DNA of 64,000 bases from Polaromonas sp. AET17H-212 (GCF_002379085.1 NZ_NBZW01000002.1:328753-392752); one strand, 5' to 3'. Positions 34,018 to 43,845 are shown, counted from the stretch's first letter. Notes: generated from the letters alone by a model not told the origin. Made by a program: numbers and translations.

Positions 34018-35336
34018 TGGTCCGCCAGCTGTATTCACTGCTGATGTGGGCCGCCCAGCCTTTTCTGCGGCGCAAGCTGCGCAGGCGGGGCTTAGTCGAG
34101 CCGGGTTACCTCGACGCCATCGAGGAACGTTTCGGCCATTACCCCCAGGCTGCCGAAAGCACCTCCGAGCTGGTGTGGGTGCACGCCGTGTCGCTGGGAG
34201 AAACCCGCACCGCGGGCATTTTGCTGGCGGCCCTGCGTGCGCAGTGGCCCGGGCTGCGCATCCTGCTGACCCACGGCACGGCCACCGGCCGGGCCGAGGG
34301 CGCGGGCCTGCTGCGCGCGGGCGACGTGCAGGTCTGGCAGCCCTGGGACAGCCAGGCCGCCGTGGCGCGCTTTTTCGCGCACTTCCGGCCGCGCCTGGGC
34401 CTGCTGCTGGAAACCGAGGTCTGGCCCAACACCGTGGCCTGCGCGCAGGCGCGTGGCGTGCCGCTGGTGCTGGTCAACGCGCGCCTGTCCGACAAGTCGC
34501 TGCAGCAGGCGCTGCGCATGGCACTTCTCTCGCGGCCGGCCTATGCGGCGCTGGCGGCGGTGTACGCCCAAAGCGACAACGATGCTCAGCGCCTGCGCGC
34601 GCTCGGTGCGCCGGTGCGCGCCGTGTTCGGCAACCTCAAGTTCGACGCCGCCCCCGACGCAGCGCAGCAGGCGCTGGGCCGGCAATGGCGCCAGGCACTG
34701 GGCCGCCCGGTGCTGATGCTGGCCAGCTCGCGCGAGGGCGAGGAAGACAGTTTTCTGGAGAAAATCAAGGCGCTGGCCCTTTCCACACGGACGCCACCAG
34801 CTCCTGAAAAGAGAGCAGATGGCGAGCCGGCGCCGACCGACGCCGACTTCCAGATCCTGATCGTGCCGCGCCATCCGCAGCGTTTTGACGAGGTGCAGGC
34901 GCTGGTTGAAAAACACGGCTTGACGGTGGCGCGCCGCTCCGGCTGGAACGGTGCGCCGCCAGCCGCCGCCGATGTCTGGCTCGGCGACTCGCTGGGCGAG
35001 ATGGCGCTGTATTACGCCCTGAGCGACGTGGCCCTGCTGGGCGGCAGCTTCGCACCGCTGGGCGGGCAGAACCTGATCGAAGCGGCCGCCTGCGGCTGCC
35101 CCGTCATCATGGGCCCGCACACCTTCAACTTTGCCGAAGTCGCCGAACTCGCCGAAGCCGCCGGTGCCGCGCGCCGGGTTGCAGACATGGCGGAAGCCGT
35201 GCGTGCCGCCCGCTCCCTGCTGCGCCGGCCCGCCGCACAACAGGCCGCCGCAGCCGCCGGCCGGCAGTTTTCGGCACAACATCGCGGCGCGGCCGCCAAC
35301 ACGGTGCATGCGCTGGAACAACTTCTGAAGAGCTGA
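34017..35336 (+). CDS. waaA: 3-deoxy-D-manno-octulosonic acid transferase
   Basis: A 439-residue protein. Features: N-terminal membrane-associated helix (LYSLLMWAAQPFLRRKLRRRG), WVHAVSLGETRTAG, ILLTHGTATGR, LLLETEVWPN and the C-terminal GGSFAPLGGQNLIEAAACGCPV. It transfers Kdo to lipid A. The start at 34017 overlaps the waaC stop by one base. Residues near 255-275 (STRTPPAPEKRADGEPAPTD) are an unusual insert overlapping a repeat-like sequence. Confidence 0.94.
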   Translation: MVRQLYSLLMWAAQPFLRRKLRRRGLVEPGYLDAIEERFGHYPQAAESTSELVWVHAVSLGETRTAGILLAALRAQWPGLRILLTHGTATGRAEGAGLLRAGDVQVWQPWDSQAAVARFFAHFRPRLGLLLETEVWPNTVACAQARGVPLVLVNARLSDKSLQQALRMALLSRPAYAALAAVYAQSDNDAQRLRALGAPVRAVFGNLKFDAAPDAAQQALGRQWRQALGRPVLMLASSREGEEDSFLEKIKALALSTRTPPAPEKRADGEPAPTDADFQILIVPRHPQRFDEVQALVEKHGLTVARRSGWNGAPPAAADVWLGDSLGEMALYYALSDVALLGGSFAPLGGQNLIEAAACGCPVIMGPHTFNFAEVAELAEAAGAARRVADMAEAVRAARSLLRRPAAQQAAAAAGRQFSAQHRGAAANTVHALEQLLKS

Positions 35337-35348
35337 AGGACCGAAGGC

Positions 35349-36569
35349 ATGGCAGAGCCGCTTGTCAACCAGTACGGCGCCGATGTGCCCCAGGCGATTG
35401 CCCGCATGATCACCGCGGTGCACCCGGCCTTCGAGGCCAAGAAATTCATGCGTGACGTACTCCAGGGCTATGACACGCTGGCCCTGATGCCACGCGGCAA
35501 ACACATCGCGCGCGCCCTGCAGCGGCACCTGCCGCCGGACTACCCGAAAGCCCTGGAGATTCTGCTGGCCTCGCTGGACCAGCCCCACGGGCGCGATGCG
35601 GGGCTGACCCTGGGCGCTTTACTGTACCTGCCGCACACGATGTTTGTGGCGGAGTTCGGCCTCGATCATTTTGAGGCGTCGATGCGCGCGCAACATGCGC
35701 TGACGCAGCGCTTCACCGCCGAGTTCAGCATCCGCGCCTTTCTGCAACAGCACGAAGCCGCCACGCTGGCACGCCTGAAACAGTGGGCCAGCGACCCGAG
35801 CGAACATGTGCGCCGGCTGGTGTCCGAAGGCACACGCCCGCGCCTGCCCTGGGCCAGCCGCCTGCCGGCCTTCCAGAAGAGTCCGGCGCCGGTGCTGGCA
35901 CTGCTGGAACTGCTCAAGGACGACCCCGCGCTGTACGTGCGCCGTTCGGTCGCCAACAACCTCAACGACATCGGCAAGGACCACCCGGACCTGCTGGCGA
36001 AAACCGCGAAGCAGTGGCTCAAGGGCGCCAGCGAAGAGCGCCGCTGGATCGTCCAGCACGCGCTGCGTTCAGCCGTCAAGCGCGGCGAGGCCGGCGCACT
36101 GGAGGTGCTGGGCTTCGGCCAAAGCGCCAAGGTCGAAGTGTCAAATGCCCGCATCACGCCCGCGCGTGTGCCCATGGGCGAGAAGGTCAACATCGCGTTT
36201 GATGTGTCCAACACCAGCGCAAAGCCGCAGGACGTGCTGGTGGACTTCTGCATCCACTACGTCAAGGCCAGCGGCAAGACCAGTGCCAAGGTCTTCAAGC
36301 TCAAGGTGGTGAGGCTGGCACCGAAAGAAACGGTGCGCTTGAGCAAGACGGTGTCCACTGCGGAGATGACCACGCGCAAACACCATGCGGGGCTGCATCG
36401 GGTGGAGGTTCTGCTCAACGGGCAGGCGAGGGCGCTGGGGGAGTTTGAGTTGGTGGCTGTTGTGCATGGTGATGGATGCGCTCAAGGCTTGTTGGCACCT
36501 CTGTCAGGGTTGTCTGGCATGTTGAGCAACTGGGCTGGCTATCGACAATATTGTCTTTTTGATAGTTAG
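35349..36569 (+). CDS. AlkD-like DNA alkylation repair protein with HEAT-like helices
   Basis: A 406-residue, mainly helical protein. Core motifs ASDPSEHVRRLVSEGTRPRLPW, LKDDPALYVRRSVANNLNDI and GASEERRWIVQHALRSAVKRG are typical of AlkC/AlkD-type DNA glycosylases, followed by a beta-rich C-terminal domain. The family-like sequence ends at about residue 375 (LGEFELV); the last ~30 residues (from VAVVHGDGCAQ) look like read-through into foreign DNA. It is 12 bp after waaA. Confidence 0.85.
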   Translation: MAEPLVNQYGADVPQAIARMITAVHPAFEAKKFMRDVLQGYDTLALMPRGKHIARALQRHLPPDYPKALEILLASLDQPHGRDAGLTLGALLYLPHTMFVAEFGLDHFEASMRAQHALTQRFTAEFSIRAFLQQHEAATLARLKQWASDPSEHVRRLVSEGTRPRLPWASRLPAFQKSPAPVLALLELLKDDPALYVRRSVANNLNDIGKDHPDLLAKTAKQWLKGASEERRWIVQHALRSAVKRGEAGALEVLGFGQSAKVEVSNARITPARVPMGEKVNIAFDVSNTSAKPQDVLVDFCIHYVKASGKTSAKVFKLKVVRLAPKETVRLSKTVSTAEMTTRKHHAGLHRVEVLLNGQARALGEFELVAVVHGDGCAQGLLAPLSGLSGMLSNWAGYRQYCLFDS

Positions 36570-36945
36570 TTATTTTCGATACTAGATGTCGGCAATTAGC
36601 CCATTGCAGACTTTCTAAATGCTGCCGCAAGTTTCCGCTTCGCAGCGATTGCCGTCACTCAAGCGACGGGCGTTACGTTTTGTCTATTTGCCAGTCATTC
36701 CGTTCCTTTGACATTTATCAAGCGCTTCATCGTTAATTGGTTCAGGATTTAACTTGGTGTGGTTAATTTTTTATTCAAAATTTATGCTCGCAAACGTTTA
36801 AAGATAGGCTCGGGTTTGCGCATGTTTTTAATGATGTGCTGCCGATATCTACCTCAGCGGCGTTCGGTCTACATCGCGTTAGGCATTTGTCAGCGACGCC
36901 TAGACGCCCCTAATCTGCTGACACTCGCTACAAAAGGAGTAAGTC
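36570..36945. other. AT-rich intergenic region before the cassette-like ORFs
   Basis: 376 bp without a gene and clearly less GC-rich than the flanks. It contains an inverted repeat CGCAAAC/GTTTGCG (near 36789 and 36814), a GTTAGGC heptamer (36878-36884) identical to the classic attC core right end, and a TGTCAGC/GCTGACA inverted repeat (36888-36894, 36917-36923) just before the next ORF's ribosome-binding site. Confidence 0.5.
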
Positions 36946-37212
36946 ATGGCATTCTTGCTGATCAGGCACAAAGTCAGGGACTTCAAGACTTGGAAGACTG
37001 GTTACGACGCTCACCAGCCAAAACGCACCGAAGCAGGTCTCACAGAGAAATACCTACTTCGCAATTCAGACGACGCCAACGAAGTTGTTATCCTTTTTGA
37101 AACGCAGGATCTCAATCGAGCGAAGGCGTTTGCAGCGTCCGCAGACCTACGCGAGAAAATGCAAGAAGTTGGGGTGGTCGACAAGCCAGATATCTACTTC
37201 CTCGAGCGCTAA
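36946..37212 (+). CDS. Small ABM/cyclase-like alpha-beta barrel protein (88 aa)
   Basis: Starts MAFLLIRHKVRDFKTWKTGY; contains LLRNSDDANEVVILFETQDL and ends GVVDKPDIYFLER. The pattern (KV.DF..WK..Y, then LFE..D...A..F..S..L...M) is that of dimeric ferredoxin-fold proteins related to antibiotic-biosynthesis monooxygenases. AAAAGGAG lies at ideal spacing. It has its own leader, does not overlap neighbours and is bordered by attC-like sequences, as expected for an integron cassette gene. Confidence 0.75.
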   Translation: MAFLLIRHKVRDFKTWKTGYDAHQPKRTEAGLTEKYLLRNSDDANEVVILFETQDLNRAKAFAASADLREKMQEVGVVDKPDIYFLER

Positions 37213-37233
37213 TGGACAATTTACAGCGAAATA

Positions 37234-37293
37234 CCTAAAACTCTTCGTTCGAGCCGGCAGCCACCGGCAAACCGGCGGCTGCCGCGTTTTAGG
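37234..37293 (+). repeat. attC-like dyad between two stand-alone ORFs
   Basis: Outer arms CCTAAAAC (37234-37241) and GTTTTAGG (37286-37293) are perfectly complementary. Inside is a second stem, GGCAGCC-A-CCGG / CCGG-C-GGCTGCC, around a CAAA loop, preceded by CTTCGTTCGAGCC, which resembles the left-hand boxes of integron attC sites. The core heptamer TTTAGGC departs from GTTRRRY, so this is attC-like rather than proven. No T-run follows, so it is not a normal terminator. Confidence 0.45.
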
Positions 37294-37471
37294 CGCCGGT
37301 CGAATCACAACTGTGCAGTGGCCGTCGCCGGCCGTCGCCGGCCGTCCAGAGAGGAAATTGCGTATCAGCCAGGAGAGTTGATACTCTCGCCCATCGTGCG
37401 GGCATCAGCTGCGGGTGCGATTCAGAACGGGCCGCAAGCCCGATCAAACGTTGGTAAAAGGAGAATGGTTC

Positions 37472-37891
37472 ATGTCAACAGAAGACGAAGTTCGCAACGC
37501 ATCAAAGCAGTTCTACGCCGGGTTGAACCGCATGGTCAATGGGGATGGCGGACCACTGGCAGACATCTGGTCGCACAGCGCGGCCGTGACGGCTATGCAC
37601 CCGATCGGCGGCCGGGAAGTCGGCTGGGATGCAGTCAGGGAATCATTTGAGAAAGTGGCTCAACTGGCCTCAGACGGGAAGATTGAACTGAAAGATCAAC
37701 TCATCCAGGTCGCGGGGGATGTGGCCTACGAAGCGGGCATCGAGCAGGGACATCTCAAGCTTGCCGGGCAGCAGGTCAGCATCGAGCATCGCGTCACGAA
37801 CATCTATCAGCAAGAAGCCGGAGCGTGGAAGATAGTCCATCACCATACCGATATTTCTCCGGCGATGCTGGAGGTTCTCAGCCGCTTGTAG
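37472..37891 (+). CDS. SnoaL/NTF2-like protein (DUF4440/CaMKII-association-like)
   Basis: A 139-residue cone-fold protein: EDEVRNASKQFYAGLNRMVN, SHSAAVTAMHPIGGREVGWD, EAGIEQGHLKLAGQQ and the end AWKIVHHHTDISP. This fold covers small isomerases, hydrolases and binding proteins; no catalytic set stands out. AAGGAG lies 12 bp upstream of the ATG. The leader contains a 10-bp tandem repeat (GCCGTCGCCG, about 2.7 copies, from 37321). Confidence 0.78.
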   Translation: MSTEDEVRNASKQFYAGLNRMVNGDGGPLADIWSHSAAVTAMHPIGGREVGWDAVRESFEKVAQLASDGKIELKDQLIQVAGDVAYEAGIEQGHLKLAGQQVSIEHRVTNIYQQEAGAWKIVHHHTDISPAMLEVLSRL

Positions 37892-37954
37892 CTCCCGTCA
37901 GGGCAGGCCAGGAGGTAATTGGCAATTGCCCGATAGGTGCGCAAGGATGAAGGC

Positions 37955-37999
37955 GCCTAACCACGCGTTGAAGGTCCGCTTTTCGTAGACCTGACAGGC
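37955..37999 (+). repeat. Possible short attC-like site after the NTF2-like gene
   Basis: GCCTAAC (37955-37961) is a perfect left attC core heptamer. After a 5-base spacer comes CGTTGAAGGTC, whose AGGTC pairs with GACCT at 37988-37992, followed by GACAGGC (37993-37999), five of seven matching the expected GTTAGGC. The small size and imperfect right end make it a weak candidate. Confidence 0.35.
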
Positions 38000-38121
38000 A
38001 GCAAACAGTCTGAAGCAGGCCGTCGCCTGGTGTCACACGAACGGCTGCTTCTGTGGCAAGCCGTCTAAGCTTCCGTCTTTCAGCGCAGAAGACGCAGGGC
38101 CCCAAAGACCCTTCATGCCGA

Positions 38122-39465
38122 CTACTGCACCAGCAGCGAATTGATCAGCAACAAATCTTCCGGCGTCAGCGTGCCATTGGCCTGGCGCAAGCGCAACCCA
38201 CCGATCAGCACGTTGTAACGCGCCTGTGCCAGGTCGCGCTTGGTCTGGAACAGCTGGCTTTGCGCGTTGAGCACGTCGATGTTGATGCGCACGCCGACCT
38301 GGTAGCCCAGCTTGTTGGCGTCCAGCGCGCTCTGGCTGGACGCTTCGGCGGCTTCCAGCGCCTTGACCTGGCCCTGGCCCGACAACACGCCGAAGTAGGC
38401 GGTGCGGGTGCCCAGGGCGACGCCGCGTTTGGCGCCTTCGAGGTCGGTGCGGGCTTTTTCTTCAAGTGACAGCGTTTCGCGGATGCGGTTTTGCGTGGCG
38501 AAGCCGGCAAACAGCGGCAGGTTCAGCGCCAGGCCGACCGTGGTGCTGTTGCTCCGGTTGTCCAGCGGGCTGGTGGCGCTGCCCTGGGGGTTGCGTTGCA
38601 CGCCGTAGCTGGCGGTCAGGTCCAGCGTGGGCTTGTGGCCGGCTTCGGCCTTGTCGATTTCGAGCTTGGCGACTTCCAGGTTGGCCTGGGCCTGGCGCAC
38701 CGTCGGGTGCATGTCCTCGGACTGCCGGACCCAGGTGTTCACGTCGGCGGGCACCAGCGGCGGCAGCTCGACGGGCACCAGCAGGCCTTTGGGCTGGGCG
38801 TCGGTCTTGCCGACCAGCTGGTCGAGGGCGATCTTCTTGACGCGCAAGTCGTTTTCGGCGGCAATTTCCTGGGCGGTCACCAGGTCGAAACGCGCCTGCG
38901 CCTCGCGCGAGTCGGTGATGGTGGAGGTGCCGACCTCGAAGTTGCGTTTGGCCGAAGCCAGCTGTTCACCCACCGCGGCCTTTTGCGCCCGGACAAAAGC
39001 CAGTGTGTCCTGCGCGGCCAGCACATCGAAATAGGCCTGGCTGGTGCGCACGATCAGGTCCTGTTCGGCGGCCTCGAGCTGAGCCCTGGACAGCACCACT
39101 TGCTGTTTGCCCTGTTCGTAGGTGGCCCAGTTGCCGGGCCGGTACAGCGGCTGCGAGGCGTTCAGCGAGGCCGTCTGCGTCGGGAAGTTGCGGTCAACGA
39201 CCGGGTTGGTGTTTTCAAAATTGGTGCGCGACGCTCCCAGCGACAGCCCGGCGGTTGGCAAAATGCCGGCCTTGGCCTGCTCGGCCTTGGCCAGGTTGGC
39301 CTCGTACTGCGCGCGTGCCGACTGGTAGGACGCGTCGTACTCGCGCGCCGAACGGTACAGCTCCACCAGGTTCTGCGCCTGGACGGCTGGCGCAAAAGCC
39401 GCCAGCACGGCACTTAACGCAAGCGACAGGGGCAACAGGGCCGGTTTTTTCAAGAGCGTTTTCAT
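38122..39465 (-). CDS. tolC: TolC-family outer membrane efflux protein
   Basis: A 447-residue protein from the ATG at 39465, with signal peptide (MKTLLKKPALLPLSLALSAV, cleavage after VQAQ). It has the TolC helical repeats (LVELYRSAREYDASYQSARA, LYRPGNWATYEQGKQQVVL, and in the second half YQVGVRINIDVLNAQSQLFQ). It forms the outer-membrane tunnel for the RND pump encoded 1.1 kb upstream on the same strand. Confidence 0.94.
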   Translation of the reverse strand: MKTLLKKPALLPLSLALSAVLAAFAPAVQAQNLVELYRSAREYDASYQSARAQYEANLAKAEQAKAGILPTAGLSLGASRTNFENTNPVVDRNFPTQTASLNASQPLYRPGNWATYEQGKQQVVLSRAQLEAAEQDLIVRTSQAYFDVLAAQDTLAFVRAQKAAVGEQLASAKRNFEVGTSTITDSREAQARFDLVTAQEIAAENDLRVKKIALDQLVGKTDAQPKGLLVPVELPPLVPADVNTWVRQSEDMHPTVRQAQANLEVAKLEIDKAEAGHKPTLDLTASYGVQRNPQGSATSPLDNRSNSTTVGLALNLPLFAGFATQNRIRETLSLEEKARTDLEGAKRGVALGTRTAYFGVLSGQGQVKALEAAEASSQSALDANKLGYQVGVRINIDVLNAQSQLFQTKRDLAQARYNVLIGGLRLRQANGTLTPEDLLLINSLLVQ

Positions 39466-39513
39466 GGGGTGTCCTGATGAGATGTGAAGTCGGTAAAGAG
39501 GGCAGGCCAAGGG

Positions 39514-39870
39514 TCAGTAGCGCGGGACGGAGGCATCGCGCTGCTCGGACCATGCGTTGATGCCGCCCTGCAGGTTGACCACCTGCGTGAAGCCGTTTTG
39601 CGCCAGGAAGCTGGCCACCTGCTGGCTGCGCGCGCCGTGGTGGCACAGGCAGGCCACCGGCTGGTCGGCCGGCAGTTCTTCCTTGAGATCAAAGATCCGC
39701 GCGGGGACGGCGCGCATCGGAATGTGCAGCAGCCTGAAACCGTCTTCCTTGACCGACGCCGTCTGCACTTCCCACGGCTCGCGCACATCAAGCACGATGG
39801 GTGCGGGGCCGCCGGCCGGAAGGCTGGCAAGCCAGGCGGTGAAGTCGGCAGGGGACAGTTGGTCAATCAT
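39514..39870 (-). CDS. Rhodanese-like sulfurtransferase
   Basis: A 118-residue single-domain rhodanese: IVLDVREPWEVQ and the active-site loop CLCHHGARSQQVASFL with the catalytic Cys, then NLQGGINAW. It moves sulfane sulfur in the cytoplasm. It sits between pcm and tolC, 14 bp after pcm. Confidence 0.92.
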   Translation of the reverse strand: MIDQLSPADFTAWLASLPAGGPAPIVLDVREPWEVQTASVKEDGFRLLHIPMRAVPARIFDLKEELPADQPVACLCHHGARSQQVASFLAQNGFTQVVNLQGGINAWSEQRDASVPRY

Positions 39871-39884
39871 CGGGACGGCTCGGT

Positions 39885-40568
39885 TTAAAAGTTGAATTTG
39901 GACGGTTCAGGGAAGTTGAGCAGGCGCGGCGCAACCGTGTCCCAGCCCTGCTCGGTGCGGAAGGCGGCGTCACCGACGCGGGTGACCAGCGTGGCACACA
40001 TGACGGGCTCAAAACCCACGATGGCGCTGAGCCGGCCACCGATTTTCAGCATCGCCAGCAGCGCGGGCGGCACCTCGGCGACCGAGCCGCTGAGCACGAT
40101 CACGTCGAAGGGGCCGCTCAGCGGGTCGCTGCCGGAGACCGCCTGGCCGAGTTTGGCGGCGCCGTCGCCGGTGCGCACTTCAGCGTTGTAGACGCCGGCT
40201 TTTTTCAGGTTGTCCCGGGCCAGTTGGGCCAGGTCGGGGTCGATCTCGAGCGTGATGACCTGCTGGGCGCGGTGCGCCAGCAGGGCGGCCATGTAACCCG
40301 AGCCGGCGCCGATTTCGAGCACTTTTTCATGTTTTTGCACGGCCAGGTCCTGCAGGATGCGTGCCTCGACCTTGGGCGCCAGCATGCACTGGCCGGGTTT
40401 GGCGCCCAGCGGGATCTCCATGTCGACAAAAGCCAGGGCGCGCATCGCGGGCGGCACAAAGTCCTCGCGCTTGACCACGGCCAGCAGGGAAAGAACCTGG
40501 CTGTCCAGCACTTCCCAGGGGCGGATTTGCTGCTCGATCATGTTGAAACGGGCTTGTTCGTAGTTCAT
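39885..40568 (-). CDS. pcm: Protein-L-isoaspartate O-methyltransferase
   Basis: A 227-residue protein with SAM motif I VLEIGAGSGYMAALLA, motif II ITLEIDPDLA and the family N-terminus (MIEQQIRPWEVLD, VKREDFVPP). Pcm repairs isoaspartyl residues. The post-I region GSVAEVPPALLAMLKIGGRL replaces the usual GAxxxIPxxL. It is 43 bp after the RND permease gene and probably co-transcribed. Confidence 0.9.
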   Translation of the reverse strand: MNYEQARFNMIEQQIRPWEVLDSQVLSLLAVVKREDFVPPAMRALAFVDMEIPLGAKPGQCMLAPKVEARILQDLAVQKHEKVLEIGAGSGYMAALLAHRAQQVITLEIDPDLAQLARDNLKKAGVYNAEVRTGDGAAKLGQAVSGSDPLSGPFDVIVLSGSVAEVPPALLAMLKIGGRLSAIVGFEPVMCATLVTRVGDAAFRTEQGWDTVAPRLLNFPEPSKFNF

Positions 40569-40611
40569 GGTGTGGCCTGTAATAAGCGGTGAGACGGTCG
40601 GGGAAAACCCA

Positions 40612-43600
40612 TCATTTTAGTTGGGAGGCAGCCACAGGGGCGGGCAGGGCGCGCCGGCCGGTGAAGATTCGTTTGAACCATTGCGCCAGGTCATCCAGGT
40701 AGCAATAGGTCACCGGCACCACCACCAGCGTCAGCAAGGAGGAGGTAATCACCCCGCCAATCACGGCCTGGCCCATGGGCGCGCGCTGCTCGGAACCCTC
40801 GGTCAAGGCAAAGGCCAGCGGCACCATGCCGAAGATCATGGCCAGCGTGGTCATCAAAATCGGGCGCAGGCGCACGCGCGCAGCCGTCAGCAGGGCTTCA
40901 CTGCGTTCCATGCCTTCATCGCGCATGCGGATCGCAAAATCGACCAGCAGGATCGCGTTTTTGGTGACCAGCCCCATCAGCATCACCACGCCGATGATGG
41001 AAAACATCGACAGCGTCGAGCGGAACAGCAGCAGCGCCAGCACCACGCCGATCAGCGTGAGCGGCAGCGAGGTCATCAGGGCCATGGGCTGCAGAAAGCT
41101 CTTGAACTGGCTGGCCAGGATCATGTAGATGAACAAAATCGCCAGCACCAGCGCCGAGATCGCATATCCAAAGGACTCGGCCATGTTTTTCGTCGAGCCG
41201 CCAAACTGGTAGCGGTAGCCGGGCGGAAAGCTGATGCTGTCGAGCGCCTTGCGGATGTCGGTGGAGACCTCGCCGGCCGAGCGGTTGTAGACGTTGGCAT
41301 TGATGGCGACTTCGCGTGTCAGGTCGCGCCGGTTGATCTGGTTCGGGCCGGTGGCCTCCTTCACCGTGGCCACCTGGCTCAGGCGCACCGTGCGGGCCGA
41401 GCCGTCGGGGTTGCTGCCGATGACGCTGCTGATGAAGGGCAGGCGCTCCAGGTCCTGCGCTGCGTTGCGGGAATCGGGTGCAAGCCGGACATTCACGTCG
41501 TAGGTCTGGTCGTCGGGTGCGCGCCAGTTGCCCACCGTTTGCCCGGCCACCAGCGTGCGCAGCGAGGCCGCGATCTGCGCCACCGACAGGCCGAGGTCGG
41601 ACGCGGCATCACGCTTGACGTCCACCTCGAGGGTCGGTTTGTCAGCCTTGAGGCTGGAGTCCAGGTCCACCAGGCCGGGGATGCCGTTGATTTTGGCCAT
41701 CACCAGGCCGGTCAGGCGCTCCAGCTCCTTCAGGTCGGCGCCCTGCAGCGAGAACTCCACCTGCTTGTTGCCGCCCACAGCGTCGAGCAGGCCGACGTGG
41801 GTGACGGTGATGCCGGGCACCTGCTTGAGGCGCTCGCGCAGCACACCGGACATCTCGTCCACGTTGCGGCTCCTGGCCTTGCGGTCCACCAGGCGCACGT
41901 AGATGCTGGCGTACATCTTGCCTTGCGCACTGCCGGTGTTGATGGTCGACAGCGTGTACTTCACTTCGGGGAATTCGCGCAGAATGGTTTCGACCTGCCG
42001 CGTCTTGGCCTCGGTCGCCTCCAGCGACGAACCCACCGGCGTGTAGAAGTTGAGCGAGGTTTCCGAGAAGTCGGCCTTGGGCACAAACTCGGTGCCGAGC
42101 AGGGGCACCATGAAAACACTGGTGACAAAAATCGCCAGGGCCAGGCCCACGGTGGCCAGCCGGTGGCCCAGGGCCCAACGCAGGATGCGCTGGTAGGTCT
42201 CGGCCAGCGAGTCGGTGGCGCGTTCGAACCAGCCGGTCACCCGGCCTATGGTCCGGTCGTAAAACGTGACCGGCTTGCCGTGCTGGCCGTGCGCATGAAT
42301 GCTCGGGTCGTGCCAGATGCTCGACAGCATCGGGTCCAGCGTGAAGCTGACAAACATCGAGATCAGCACCGCCGCCACGATGGTGACGCCGAACTCGTGG
42401 AAGAACTTGCCGATGATGCCGCCCATGAAACCGATGGGCAGGAACACCGCCACGATGGAAAACGTGGTGGCCAGCACCGCGAGGCCGATTTCCTGCGTGC
42501 CCTCCATCGCGGCCTGGTAGGGCAGCTTGCCCATCTGCACATGGCGCACGATGTTCTCGCGCACCACAATCGCATCGTCGATCAGCAGGCCCACACACAG
42601 GCTCAGCGCCATCAGCGTGATCATGTTGATGGTGAAGCCGAACAGGTTCATGAACAAAAACGTGCCGATGATGGAGATCGGCAGCGTCAGGCCGGTGATC
42701 ACCGTGGAGCGCCACGAGTTCAGGAACAGGAAGACGATCAGGATGGTCAGCAGCGCGCCTTCGATCAGCGTGCGGCGCACGTTTTCAACCGCCACCCGGA
42801 TGGGCCGCGAGCCGTCGCCAATCGGCTCCAGCCGCGTGCCGGGCGGAAGCTGGGCCTCCAGCTCCTTGAGCGCCTTGTTCAGCCCGTCCACCACCGCAAT
42901 GGTGTTCTCGCCCTGGGCCTTCTGCACGGTCAGCAGCAGCGTGCGCTGGCCGTTGTACAGCGCCAGGCTGTCGATCTCCTGCGAGCCGTCGCGGATGGTG
43001 GCGACCTGCTCCACGGTGACGGTGCTGCCCGCGCCGGCGGCGGACACCTTGCGCGCCACGATGATCTTGCCGAAGTCTTCGGGCCGTTTCATGCGGGCGT
43101 CGATCTTCACGACGCGTTCCTGCGCCAGCGAGCGGATGGCGCCCACCGGCAGGTCCTGGTTTTCGCTGCGCACGGCGCTTGCCACCTGGTCGGCCGTGAT
43201 GCCCAGGGCTTCCATGGCCTGCGGGTTCAGGTAGATGTTGATTTCACGCTTGCTGCCGCCCACCAGGCTGACCGAGCCGACGCCGCGCACGTTTTCCAGC
43301 CGTTTCTTGAGCACCTGGTCGGCCCAGTTGGTCAGTTCGACCGCGGTGGGCAGGGCCGCTGCGCCAACTACTGCCGGCGCTTTGCCATCTGCGCTTGCCG
43401 CCATGGGCAACACGGCGACCGACCAGATGGCGCGGTTGGCCGGGTCGAAACGCAACACGCGCGGCTCCTTGACCTCGTCACGCAGCAGCGGACGCAGCGA
43501 GGCAATTTTTTCGCGCACGTCTTCTGCAGCCTTGCGGCCGTCGATCTGCAGCTGGAATTCGATGATGACGACCGACTGGCCTTCGTAGCTGCGCGAGGTC

Positions 43601-43839
43601 AGGGCGTTGATGCCGGCAATCGAGTTGACGCCTTCCTCGATTTTCTTGGTGACTTCGCTCTCGACGATCTCGGGCGAAGCGCCGGGGTATTCGGTGGTGA
43701 CCACCACCACCGGAAAGTCGATGTTCGGAAACTGGTCGACCTGCAGGCGCTGGTAGGAGAACAGGCCCAGCACCACGATGGCGAGCATGACCATGGTCGC
43801 GAAGACCGGATTTTTCAGGCTGACCTGCGTGAACCACAT
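40612..43839 (-). CDS. RND efflux transporter permease (AcrB/MdtB family)
   Basis: A 1075-residue protein with the RND layout: N-terminal helix ([19 protein letters not shown]), [25 protein letters not shown], porter domain, six helices including the proton-relay pair in [15 protein letters not shown], and the second repeat ending [14 protein letters not shown] and [19 protein letters not shown]. It exports hydrophobic drugs or solvents using the proton gradient. It is 6 bp after the adaptor gene. Confidence 0.96.
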   Translation of the reverse strand: MWFTQVSLKNPVFATMVMLAIVVLGLFSYQRLQVDQFPNIDFPVVVVTTEYPGASPEIVESEVTKKIEEGVNSIAGINALTSRSYEGQSVVIIEFQLQIDGRKAAEDVREKIASLRPLLRDEVKEPRVLRFDPANRAIWSVAVLPMAASADGKAPAVVGAAALPTAVELTNWADQVLKKRLENVRGVGSVSLVGGSKREINIYLNPQAMEALGITADQVASAVRSENQDLPVGAIRSLAQERVVKIDARMKRPEDFGKIIVARKVSAAGAGSTVTVEQVATIRDGSQEIDSLALYNGQRTLLLTVQKAQGENTIAVVDGLNKALKELEAQLPPGTRLEPIGDGSRPIRVAVENVRRTLIEGALLTILIVFLFLNSWRSTVITGLTLPISIIGTFLFMNLFGFTINMITLMALSLCVGLLIDDAIVVRENIVRHVQMGKLPYQAAMEGTQEIGLAVLATTFSIVAVFLPIGFMGGIIGKFFHEFGVTIVAAVLISMFVSFTLDPMLSSIWHDPSIHAHGQHGKPVTFYDRTIGRVTGWFERATDSLAETYQRILRWALGHRLATVGLALAIFVTSVFMVPLLGTEFVPKADFSETSLNFYTPVGSSLEATEAKTRQVETILREFPEVKYTLSTINTGSAQGKMYASIYVRLVDRKARSRNVDEMSGVLRERLKQVPGITVTHVGLLDAVGGNKQVEFSLQGADLKELERLTGLVMAKINGIPGLVDLDSSLKADKPTLEVDVKRDAASDLGLSVAQIAASLRTLVAGQTVGNWRAPDDQTYDVNVRLAPDSRNAAQDLERLPFISSVIGSNPDGSARTVRLSQVATVKEATGPNQINRRDLTREVAINANVYNRSAGEVSTDIRKALDSISFPPGYRYQFGGSTKNMAESFGYAISALVLAILFIYMILASQFKSFLQPMALMTSLPLTLIGVVLALLLFRSTLSMFSIIGVVMLMGLVTKNAILLVDFAIRMRDEGMERSEALLTAARVRLRPILMTTLAMIFGMVPLAFALTEGSEQRAPMGQAVIGGVITSSLLTLVVVPVTYCYLDDLAQWFKRIFTGRRALPAPVAASQLK

Positions 43840-43845
43840 ACCAGC

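Noticed and set aside
36746..36884. Full attC site ending at GTTAGGC
   Set aside because: The best left-hand heptamer upstream (ATTTAAC at 36746) does not pair well with it and the inner boxes are not complementary.
36759..37100. 113-codon ORF overlapping the ABM-like gene
   Set aside because: Overlaps a better ORF with a strong ribosome-binding site; Arg/Ser/Cys-rich noise.
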